From: Kiloniellaceae bacterium
GTDB lineage: Bacteria > Pseudomonadota > Alphaproteobacteria > Kiloniellales > J153
DNA: 64,000 bases
Assembly: GCA_021776175.1 (NCBI GenBank)
Contig: JAJFGJ010000032.1
Span: 62,001 to 126,000 of the forward strand
Direction: 5' to 3'
A program made the translations under genes and the position numbers. Below the pieces are notes generated by a model. It was not told the DNA's origin. It searched no databases and saw only the letters and a list, made by a program, of their open reading frames with translations. Position 1 is the first letter of the stretch, and every line of letters begins with the position of its first letter. This document shows, piece after piece, positions 45,853-53,269 of this stretch.

Positions 45853-46829
45853 CAGTGGCTCTCCGGGATGCGCGGCGTCTTTTGGGCCAGGTCGTATTCG
45901 GCGAGGATAATCTTCCAGCGCTCTTCCTCGGTGAGGCTGAGTTTCCATTCGGGCATGGCCGAATCCCAGGGCGTCGCCTCCGTGGGCAGGCCCGGACCGC
46001 CGTTGGTCACCCGCCAGAAGGTGTAGCCCACGACAATGGTCTCGATGGTGCCGTTGTCGGTGAAATTGAGAGGTCTGAGCTTAAAGCCGTCGGCCATGGG
46101 GCCGTCGCCGGCGACACTGTCGCCATGGCAGGCACGGCAGTTCATGGCGTAAAGGGCGCGGCCCTCGAACAGGGTCTTCTCCATCAGCGCCGCCCTCGCC
46201 GTCTCCTTGTCCACCTCGCCAGCTTCCAACTGCGCCAGAAACTTCTTCACCGGTTCCACGGCGAAGAATTCCAGCATGTGATCCGGGTCCATTTCCTCCA
46301 TCCAGAGTTCCACGTCCTCGCGCACCTGCGGGATCAAGTCGATCTCGTTATCCTCGGCCTGCGCGATGAAGGCGTCGACTTGAGCCTCCGTTGGCTTGGA
46401 GAAGGGATTTTCCTTGGCCTCGAAGCTTTTGGGAAAGTTCGATGAGGGGTGCTGGATGCGCAGCGAAGACGGCACCTCCACCTTGGGCACGACGATCTCA
46501 TAGACCTGCCAACCGATCACCGCCGGCACCGCCAAGAGGATCGCGGCACGGGGAATCTTGCCGTAACCGCCGCGCAGGAACTTCTTTACCGGCCTGAGAA
46601 AGTCGGTGAGCCCCTCCTCGGAGAAGGTCACGAACATGAACAGCGCGACGATCGTCAGCACCATGTAGAAAAACATCAAGGTGCCGGGAACGGGCAGCGG
46701 GAAGGGCAGCGTCGTCACCTCCCTGGAGACCGCGGGGATGCCCCATTTCACCAGCGCGTAGACGACCAGCAAGGTCAAGACCACCGACAGGAAACCGCCA
46801 ATTCTGAATCTCTTCATGATTGGGTCCAT
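45852..46829 (-). CDS. Membrane-anchored monohaem cytochrome c (module B)
   Basis: 325 residues. Three hydrophobic segments (about 10-30, 50-68, 94-112) precede a helical acidic insert (about 145-220) and a cytochrome c domain with CRACH (C231-H235) and an LRPLNFTDNGTIE segment matching the PLNFQDVGTIA of the module A paralogue. The position in the module is the same as that of the 39185 gene. The start could be one of two nearby ATGs (46829 or 46817). Confidence 0.8.
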   Translation of the reverse strand: MDPIMKRFRIGGFLSVVLTLLVVYALVKWGIPAVSREVTTLPFPLPVPGTLMFFYMVLTIVALFMFVTFSEEGLTDFLRPVKKFLRGGYGKIPRAAILLAVPAVIGWQVYEIVVPKVEVPSSLRIQHPSSNFPKSFEAKENPFSKPTEAQVDAFIAQAEDNEIDLIPQVREDVELWMEEMDPDHMLEFFAVEPVKKFLAQLEAGEVDKETARAALMEKTLFEGRALYAMNCRACHGDSVAGDGPMADGFKLRPLNFTDNGTIETIVVGYTFWRVTNGGPGLPTEATPWDSAMPEWKLSLTEEERWKIILAEYDLAQKTPRIPESH

Positions 46830-46868
46830 GACTGGTTTTTCGATACCTTCCCCATCGGATTCTTCCGC

Positions 46869-47852
46869 CTATTCCTCTGCCTTGGGTTTTTGCAACATCA
46901 GGAAGGACAGGATGTCCTGGTAGTCCTTGACCGTCATGGCCTCGGACAGATCGTCCGGCATGACGCTCTTGGTATCGTCGATCTTGATTTCCTTGATGTC
47001 CGCCTTGTCGAGGGTGACCACATCGCCGTTGGCCGTGGTGATATCGATCTCGCTGGCGTCGTCGCGGGTTTTCAGGCCGATGGTTTGGCGGCCGTCCTGG
47101 TTGAAGACGACATAGGTCTCGAATCCCTTGGTCAGCGATTTCACTGGTTGCAGAATGGATTCCGAGATGAACTTCAGCCCCTTGGCGCTAATGCCGCTAA
47201 GATCGGGGCCGATCTCGCCGCCCTCGCCGTTCAGGCTATGGCAATCCAGGCAGTTGTCCTCATAGACGATGGCGCCCTCGCCCGGATCGCCGCCGCCGGC
47301 CGCCGCGGCGGCGGAAATCTTGGCGTAGAATTGCTGCGTCATCTCGCCCGGCGCGGTATCTATGGCCTCCATGTCCAGATCCCCGCCGAGCGACATCAGG
47401 TAAGCGGTCACCGCCTTGATTTCCTTAAGGCTCAAGGAGATCGGCGGCGCGTAGACCACAGCCATCTCGTTCTTGTAGCCCTTGACCACATAGGCGCCGG
47501 GGCTGGCCAGGCTCTCGACAACGTAATCGACGGCGGTGAACTCCTCGCCTTCCTTTTCCGAACGCTCCTGGGCCCGCTCGGCGGCACGCGCGCCCATGGG
47601 CAGTGGGAACTTCTCGCCGAATTGACCGTGATTCGGGCCGCGCACGGCGCTTCCCTGGCCGCCGACGCTGTGACAGGTGAAGCAACGGCCCCTGCCCCAA
47701 TAGATGACCTCGCCGCCTTCCGGGCTAATATCCACGGCGGCACTGGTCCTGTCGCCGCTGCCGGTGAGTTCGGTGATGGAGTATCCGATCCAAAGATAGG
47801 TCCCGAGCACGATGAGCAAGAAGGAAAACAGCCTGGCGACGGTCGCGGTCAT
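46869..47852 (-). CDS. Dihaem cytochrome c with PVC-type haem-binding tail (module B)
   Basis: 327 residues. An N-terminal helix (about 5-25) is followed by CFTCH (C57-H61), CLDCH (C201-H205) and a C-terminal segment (about 238-325) that resembles the putative haem-binding domain first noted in Planctomycetes/Verrucomicrobia proteins (GLKTRDDASEIDITTANGD, SVMPDDLSEAM). ATG 47852 has AAGGAGGA upstream and lies four bases after the CydA-like stop; the longer frame to 47909 is rejected. Confidence 0.8.
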   Translation of the reverse strand: MTATVARLFSFLLIVLGTYLWIGYSITELTGSGDRTSAAVDISPEGGEVIYWGRGRCFTCHSVGGQGSAVRGPNHGQFGEKFPLPMGARAAERAQERSEKEGEEFTAVDYVVESLASPGAYVVKGYKNEMAVVYAPPISLSLKEIKAVTAYLMSLGGDLDMEAIDTAPGEMTQQFYAKISAAAAAGGGDPGEGAIVYEDNCLDCHSLNGEGGEIGPDLSGISAKGLKFISESILQPVKSLTKGFETYVVFNQDGRQTIGLKTRDDASEIDITTANGDVVTLDKADIKEIKIDDTKSVMPDDLSEAMTVKDYQDILSFLMLQKPKAEE

Positions 47853-47856
47853 GCCG

Positions 47857-50028
47857 TCAGTCCTCCTTCTTTCGCGACGCGATACCGCCGAGCCAGAACA
47901 TGAAGGCACAGCCGATCATGAACAGCAGTACGGCGGCGCTGACCTGCTGGGTCATGACGAAATTGCTCGGCGTATAGGCCCATTCGGAGGTGTCGCGCAT
48001 GACCCCGAAGATGTGCCAGTCGCCGCGCAACCCGGACCGGATGAAGCCCATGAGGCCCATGTTCATGGTGATGACGAAGGTCAGCAGCAACAGCGCGTAC
48101 TGGGACCGCACGGTCATCTTGCCCCATTGCAGCGGGCCCAGGGACTTGGCGCGCTTGAACAGGAAGGCGTCGATGACCGTGACCAGAATCAGACAGCTGA
48201 TCAGTTGCAGGAACTGCGAGACGGCGACGTTGCGAAGCACCGGCGACGCCTTCTCCATGACCACGAAGCCCCAGACACCCAGGAACAATGTCACGTTGAA
48301 GGCGGTAACCGACAGATAGAGCACTTGCCCCAATTTGCCCCGGTCCATGAGCGCCAAAACGATAGCGGCGAGGCCGGCCATGCATTCGAAAACCAGCACG
48401 TAGCCGATCATGTGAATGTATTGGGCCCGGTCCGCCGGTAGATCGAGTTCGCCCGGATCCATGTTCAACATGGTCACGGCGTACTGCGCCACCAGGGCTA
48501 TGGCGGCCAGGCCGATGACGACGATGGTAATCCGCGCGCCCTTGCCCTGATCGCGGATCGAGACCGCGTCCATCATGTTGCCCCGGCGGTAGAGCAGGAA
48601 ACTGAAGAAGGTCGCCAGGATGATCAGGTTGACCACCGCGTTCTTGGCCGGCATCAGCCCCAGGAACTTGAGCATCGGGTGATACTGACTGCCGCCCATT
48701 TCTCCGACCTCCAAGCTGCTCAGCGGCAGGTTGTGGGGAGTCAGCCAAACGGCGAAAGAAAGTATTAGCGCCAGCAATATGTACTTGATGAACTTGTAGT
48801 AGCGCTGGGCGCCGGGGATGCGGGTCATACCGCTCCACAGGTAGTAGTTGGAGATGATGAATAGCGAACCCACCAGCATGGCCTGGATGATGAAGGTCCA
48901 GGAAAAGTCGCCGCCCATCATGTTGTTGCCCATGACGGCACTGGTCGAATAGACCTCGCGGCCCAGATAGTAGCCGGCGAAGGGCAAGGGGATTAGCGCC
49001 GCGATGGCGACGAAGTTGGAGATATAGCCCATCCAATCGTAGTGAGCCTTTTCCTCCGGCGTCTTGGCGGCGAGGAATTTGACCGCGGCATAGGAGCCGG
49101 CGACCAAACCGCCGAACGCCAGATTGCCGAGCATGCGGTGAATGGCGATGGGAGTGGCCAGGACATTCTCGAAAGCCTGCCAGACGGTTCCGACGAGGGT
49201 GCCCTCCGCGTCGACTCCGGCGGGGCTCATCATGAAGCCGGCCCAGCTATTGGCGAGCTGCATGATGGCGGTGCCGAAGACGTTGAGGAGAACGCCGATA
49301 AAGATGTGCGACGATTTCAAGTCGCGGATTATCCACAGGCCAACGGCGGTGGGCGTGATGTAGAGAAGCAGGATGAACCAGCGCGTGTCGACCCGCATGT
49401 CGGGGCCGATGAAGCCAAAGGCGAAGGCCAGGCCGAACCCGGCCATGAGCAGGGCGAGAACCTTGAACACCCATTGCAGATTGGCCGCGAAGGAGCGGTC
49501 GCTCTTCAACCAATACCAGCCGTAATAGTACAGATACAGGGCAAAGGTCTCGCCGAAGAACAACAGCGCGTACATGAACATGACATCCTTGAAGATGCCC
49601 GCCATGTAACCCATGAAGGTCGGGTAGAGAGTGAACAGCGCGAAGGCCAAAAGCCCGCCAAGAGCGGCCGTGGTGGCGTAGGCGACGCTCAACAGGCTGG
49701 TGAACTCGTAAGCCAGCTTGTCGAACTTAGGGTCCTTGTTGTTCCAACCGACGACCTCGATGATCACCGCGAACAGCGGCACGCCGAGGACGAAGGCGCC
49801 AAAGAACAGGTGCATCTGCGCCAGGAACCAGATGAGGCGCCGGGAATCGATCCCCATGAACTGCCGGTAGACGTTTTCTTCCAGCGCCAAGGCCGGGTTG
49901 GCGGCGACGACAAGCCCGAACACCACCAAGGCCGCGAGACCCAACCTCGCGAGCCGGCCCGGTTCCTGCCTGGCACCAAAGATACCGCGCCCCTGTCCTT
50001 GTGCCATGGTCCGCATCCCAGTCTTCAT
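47857..50028 (-). CDS. CydA-like (cytochrome bd subunit I-like) membrane protein (module B)
   Basis: 723 residues, about 16 membrane helices, larger than the module A copy by an internal segment. Conserved landmarks are H73 (LAQMHLFFGAFVLG), E160 (FFGETFALYLYYYGW) and H297 (AIHRMLGNLAFGG), plus the shared WLTPHNLPL and LGLMPAKNAVVNL segments. Neither GRQPW nor CydB is present. A leader of about 48 residues contains a hydrophobic stretch ending in ALA and may be cleaved. ATG 50028, 50016 or 50007 are all possible starts. Confidence 0.72.
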   Translation of the reverse strand: MKTGMRTMAQGQGRGIFGARQEPGRLARLGLAALVVFGLVVAANPALALEENVYRQFMGIDSRRLIWFLAQMHLFFGAFVLGVPLFAVIIEVVGWNNKDPKFDKLAYEFTSLLSVAYATTAALGGLLAFALFTLYPTFMGYMAGIFKDVMFMYALLFFGETFALYLYYYGWYWLKSDRSFAANLQWVFKVLALLMAGFGLAFAFGFIGPDMRVDTRWFILLLYITPTAVGLWIIRDLKSSHIFIGVLLNVFGTAIMQLANSWAGFMMSPAGVDAEGTLVGTVWQAFENVLATPIAIHRMLGNLAFGGLVAGSYAAVKFLAAKTPEEKAHYDWMGYISNFVAIAALIPLPFAGYYLGREVYSTSAVMGNNMMGGDFSWTFIIQAMLVGSLFIISNYYLWSGMTRIPGAQRYYKFIKYILLALILSFAVWLTPHNLPLSSLEVGEMGGSQYHPMLKFLGLMPAKNAVVNLIILATFFSFLLYRRGNMMDAVSIRDQGKGARITIVVIGLAAIALVAQYAVTMLNMDPGELDLPADRAQYIHMIGYVLVFECMAGLAAIVLALMDRGKLGQVLYLSVTAFNVTLFLGVWGFVVMEKASPVLRNVAVSQFLQLISCLILVTVIDAFLFKRAKSLGPLQWGKMTVRSQYALLLLTFVITMNMGLMGFIRSGLRGDWHIFGVMRDTSEWAYTPSNFVMTQQVSAAVLLFMIGCAFMFWLGGIASRKKED

Positions 50029-50047
50029 TGATCTTTATTCGGCGCCG

Positions 50048-50833
50048 TCACTCGCTGTCGGAGAATGCGAAGTTGGCCTCGACCATGCCCTTGGCGGCCA
50101 CCGTGATCTTGGTCTTCTTGATGCCGTAGCGCGGGTGCCAGGCCTTCAAGGTGTATTTCCCGGGCGGCAAATTATCGATGGAGTACGAGCCATCGTCACC
50201 GACCACGACCGCATAGGGATGGGTCGGGGCCATGATGAAGCCGAACATGAAGTTGTGAGCCTCGCAGTTGATTCCGATATAGGACGAGCGCCGCGGCTTG
50301 ATCTTGTCGACGATATCGCCGGGGTCCGGCTGGCCGAAATTAAAGAGCGTCTTCTTGACCACGCGGCCTTTCTCGACGCCGATCAACTCGCGGGCGTTGA
50401 TGTTGTGCAGCACGCCGGCGTCGCTGTTGCGGATGATAATGGGGCCGGGCCTGACCACCTGGGCCCAAGGCCGGAAGCGACAGCCCTTCTGAGTGACCAG
50501 ATAGTCGCCAAGCTCGGGCTTTTCCCATTTCTTACCCTCCTTGATCTTGGCGATGAAGACGAAAACGCCGCGCAGGGCGCCGTCCTTGACGTCGACCCAG
50601 ACCACTTCGCGCTCGCCCTCGCCGCAAACATCGGCGTTCTTCGTGATTAGGATACCCTCGACGGCATCGGCGGGAACCGCGCCCTCGAAGCTCACCTTGC
50701 CCTTGACGGTGCCGCCGTCGGCGACATCCACTTCAGTGTACTTACCCCGCTTCGCCGCATCCGCCGGCGCCGCCACGGCCATGGAGACAAAAGCGCCGAG
50801 TATAAGACCGGCGACAGGCAATCTCGATTTCAT
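50048..50833 (-). CDS. Periplasmic cupredoxin-like protein with carboxypeptidase-regulatory fold
   Basis: 261 residues with a Sec signal (cleavage after ADA near 26). A plastocyanin-like copper site can be placed at H143 (VLHNI), C190, H193 and M196 (CEAHNFM), followed by the beta-sandwich segment HPYAVVVGDDGSYSIDNLPPG. Proteins with this pattern are usually periplasmic electron carriers or copper binders. It lies between the HEAT-repeat gene and the module B CydA-like gene and may shuttle electrons for the same complex. Confidence 0.72.
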   Translation of the reverse strand: MKSRLPVAGLILGAFVSMAVAAPADAAKRGKYTEVDVADGGTVKGKVSFEGAVPADAVEGILITKNADVCGEGEREVVWVDVKDGALRGVFVFIAKIKEGKKWEKPELGDYLVTQKGCRFRPWAQVVRPGPIIIRNSDAGVLHNINARELIGVEKGRVVKKTLFNFGQPDPGDIVDKIKPRRSSYIGINCEAHNFMFGFIMAPTHPYAVVVGDDGSYSIDNLPPGKYTLKAWHPRYGIKKTKITVAAKGMVEANFAFSDSE

Positions 50834-50848
50834 GGGTATTTTCCTCCG

Positions 50849-53149
50849 TTATCCTGGTCGTATTTGATCCGCGGTCACGCTCGCGCGGGCCATCTGTGAA
50901 CAATTCAGCTCCTCCAAGGCTTCGATGGCGACGGACCAAGTCCGTTTGCGTGCCGGATCTCGAAGCACATCGATAAAAAGAGCGTTGGCGCGGGCGGCAT
51001 CCAGGCCGCGCAACAGGCGGGCGGCCTGGCGGCCGTGATAACCCTCGAACGAAAAGGCGAAATCGACCAGAGGCGCGACCGCGCCGGCCCCATCGGCGCC
51101 GGCGACCGCCTTCGCGGCACTAAGCCGCACGGAGGGATCGGGATCGTCGAGCAGCGCTTCTATCCCGGAACCGGCCTGACCCAATTTCGAGAGCGCGCGC
51201 ACCGCCTCCGCGCGCACGAAACTGTCTTCGTCGCGGATCCGCCCGGTCAAGAAGGCCGTCACCGCTTCGCCATCGGCGGCGGCCAAGGCGCGGATAAGAA
51301 GAAGTTTCAGGTCCCGGTCCGCCGTCGCCACCGCGCTCATCAGAGCATGGGTGACATCGGCGGGAAACGGGCTTAACCGAGTGCCGATACGGGCCAGGGA
51401 ATCGGCCGCCGCCAGGCGCACCTCCGGGTCGGCGCCCTTGACGGCAACCGCCAATTCCCGCGCCACCTCGCCGTGGTGGAGATCGCCCAGCACCCGGGCC
51501 GCGAAACGGCGGATATCCTCATGCAGGACCACCTTGGGTTCGAGATGCACGCGCTTCTTGCCCTTGATGCGCTTGGCCATGGCCAGGCGCTCCATATCGC
51601 TCGGCGTCAATTCGATACCCTCATCGGGCAAGTCCATGATCTTTCCGGCCTCTGGCGTGTCGCTGAGGATGGCCTTCAAGGTCGAAGTCGGGAACGCTTC
51701 GGCTTCGGCTTCGGCTTCGGCTTCGGCTTCGGCTTCGGCTATATCCGCGTCCGCCGGCGGCCTCGATTCCCCGTCTTCCACGCGCGGGCCGCGCGTGGCG
51801 GCGGCGGCCTGGTTCCCGGCGCCCCGGGCGTCCTCGCCGGCCTCGGGTTCGTGGGCGCCGCGCAGGGCCGAAAGCAGGGCCTCGCCGGCGGCGTTGGGCC
51901 ACGCGGCATCGGCGCCGGCCAAGCGCGCCAGCGCCGACATGGTCTCCAGGCGGATCGCGCGCACGGGGTCGTCCATGACGCCGGCAAGCACCGCCACCGC
52001 CTGCCCGCCGCCAATCCCCGCAAGCCCCTGGAGCGCGCCGAGACGGCCCTCGACGGGCCGATCCGCGTCGCCGAGTAATGAGATCAGGGCATCCAGCGCC
52101 GCTTGCGGGGCGAGGGCGGCCAGGGCCAGGGCGGCGGCCGCCACGACTTCGGCGCTGTCCTCGTCAAGCAGCGCGCGAAGCCCCGCGGCTAGGGCTTCGT
52201 CAGCGGTGAAATCGCGAACGCCGGCAAGTGCGGTTAGCGCCGCCACCCGCACGGGTTGCGAGGCATCGCCGATCAGGGTTGAAAGGCGCGCCGGGTACAG
52301 CCGTCCGCAAAGTCGCACGGCCTCGGCGCGGACCGCGGCGTCGCGATCTTCGAGCAGCGCCGCCAGGCGGCCGTCGGCGGGATCCCGCGCCGCCAGCGCC
52401 CGCAGGGCAGCGGCGCGCACCTCGGCGGAGGAATCGGCGAAGGCGCGCGCCATCGGTGCCGCCGCCTCCTCGGCATCGACGGTGGCTAGGGCCGCCGCGG
52501 CACGGCGGCGCAGACGTGTCGAATTTTCGTCGAGATAACCGGCGAGCGCCTCGATCCCCGGGCTTCCCATCCGCGCCAGCGCCTTGAAGGCCGCCTCGGT
52601 CATGTCCTGGCCGTCTTCTACCCCTATGGCCGCGACGATATCGGGTATGGCCTCGCCGGCGCCCAGGACCGCCAGCGCATCGACCGCCTTGATCTGGATA
52701 TCGACCCAGTCGTCCCAGCCGCTGGAGAAAAACTCTTCCTCGTCCCAGACGATTTCCTCGTCGCGCCCTTTGAGGATACGCCGGAGCCAGGGAATAACCT
52801 GCCTGTCTTGCAGTTTAGCCAAGGTTTCGATAGCCGCCAGCTTGACCCCCGTACAAGGATCGCCGAGCAGGTTCTCAAATAGCTGTTGGCCGGCCCGTGG
52901 ATCGGCCAGCCCCGAAAGCGCTTCGGCGGCATCGGTGCGCACGTCTTCGTCTTCGTCCAACAAAGCCGCGATCAGCGGCTTAACGGCCGCCGGAGCGCCG
53001 ATACGCCCCGAGGCCTGGGCCGCCAGGCAGCGGTGCACATCGACCCCATCGCTAAGGATTCCGCTCAACACCCCGCACACCTCGTCCAAAGCCAGCGGGG
53101 ACACCGGCGGCCGGGGGCGGGCCCGCTGATCTTGGTCGTGGATGCTCAT
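50849..53149 (-). CDS. HEAT-repeat protein (about 20 repeats)
   Basis: 766 residues without signal or membrane segment, almost wholly alpha-helical HEAT/PBS-lyase-type repeats (for example AVRAEAVRLCGRLYP and VRLSAAKAVAGADGAG units). A low-complexity Glu-Ala stretch near residue 470-485 is encoded by a 6-bp tandem repeat. HEAT arrays act as scaffolds. The stop is 15 bases from the cupredoxin start, so the gene belongs to the module B unit. It is cytoplasmic, which is unusual for a respiratory operon, and may help assembly. Confidence 0.78.
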   Translation of the reverse strand: MSIHDQDQRARPRPPVSPLALDEVCGVLSGILSDGVDVHRCLAAQASGRIGAPAAVKPLIAALLDEDEDVRTDAAEALSGLADPRAGQQLFENLLGDPCTGVKLAAIETLAKLQDRQVIPWLRRILKGRDEEIVWDEEEFFSSGWDDWVDIQIKAVDALAVLGAGEAIPDIVAAIGVEDGQDMTEAAFKALARMGSPGIEALAGYLDENSTRLRRRAAAALATVDAEEAAAPMARAFADSSAEVRAAALRALAARDPADGRLAALLEDRDAAVRAEAVRLCGRLYPARLSTLIGDASQPVRVAALTALAGVRDFTADEALAAGLRALLDEDSAEVVAAAALALAALAPQAALDALISLLGDADRPVEGRLGALQGLAGIGGGQAVAVLAGVMDDPVRAIRLETMSALARLAGADAAWPNAAGEALLSALRGAHEPEAGEDARGAGNQAAAATRGPRVEDGESRPPADADIAEAEAEAEAEAEAEAFPTSTLKAILSDTPEAGKIMDLPDEGIELTPSDMERLAMAKRIKGKKRVHLEPKVVLHEDIRRFAARVLGDLHHGEVARELAVAVKGADPEVRLAAADSLARIGTRLSPFPADVTHALMSAVATADRDLKLLLIRALAAADGEAVTAFLTGRIRDEDSFVRAEAVRALSKLGQAGSGIEALLDDPDPSVRLSAAKAVAGADGAGAVAPLVDFAFSFEGYHGRQAARLLRGLDAARANALFIDVLRDPARKRTWSVAIEALEELNCSQMARASVTADQIRPG
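51696..51740. repeat. Hexanucleotide tandem repeat (GCTTCG) x 7.5
   Basis: Seven and a half perfect 6-bp units inside the HEAT-repeat gene encode alternating Glu-Ala on the minus strand. Because the unit is six bases, copy-number changes keep the frame and only alter the linker length. Confidence 0.9.
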
Positions 53150-53220
53150 GTGCTCATTCCCAAATATAACCCAAATATAAAAACTTGCTTCGATTCGCGA
53201 ACGCTTACCCCAAACGCAGT

Positions 53221-53262
53221 TGCGGGCCCGGGTGAACGCAGCGGTTCACACACAGGCCCGCA
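53221..53262 (-). promoter_or_regulatory. Nested stem-loop between idrA-like and HEAT genes
   Basis: Outer arms TGCGGGCC (53221-53228) and GGCCCGCA (53255-53262) are perfect reverse complements; an inner stem GTGAAC / GTTCAC (53232-53237, 53244-53249) nests inside. It lies 8 bases after the stop of the idrA-like gene, with no T-tract, so it may stabilise or process the transcript rather than terminate it. The AT-rich stretch 53155-53190 just downstream could be a promoter for the HEAT gene. Confidence 0.5.
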
Positions 53263-53269
53263 ATAGCAC

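Noticed and set aside
37644..50028. Canonical cytochrome bd oxidase (cydAB) operons
   Set aside because: No CydB, no GRQPW motif and extra helices; multiple cytochromes c are encoded instead, which bd oxidases do not need.
51696..51740. CRISPR-like short tandem repeat
   Set aside because: The repeat is a 6-bp unit without spacers inside a coding frame.
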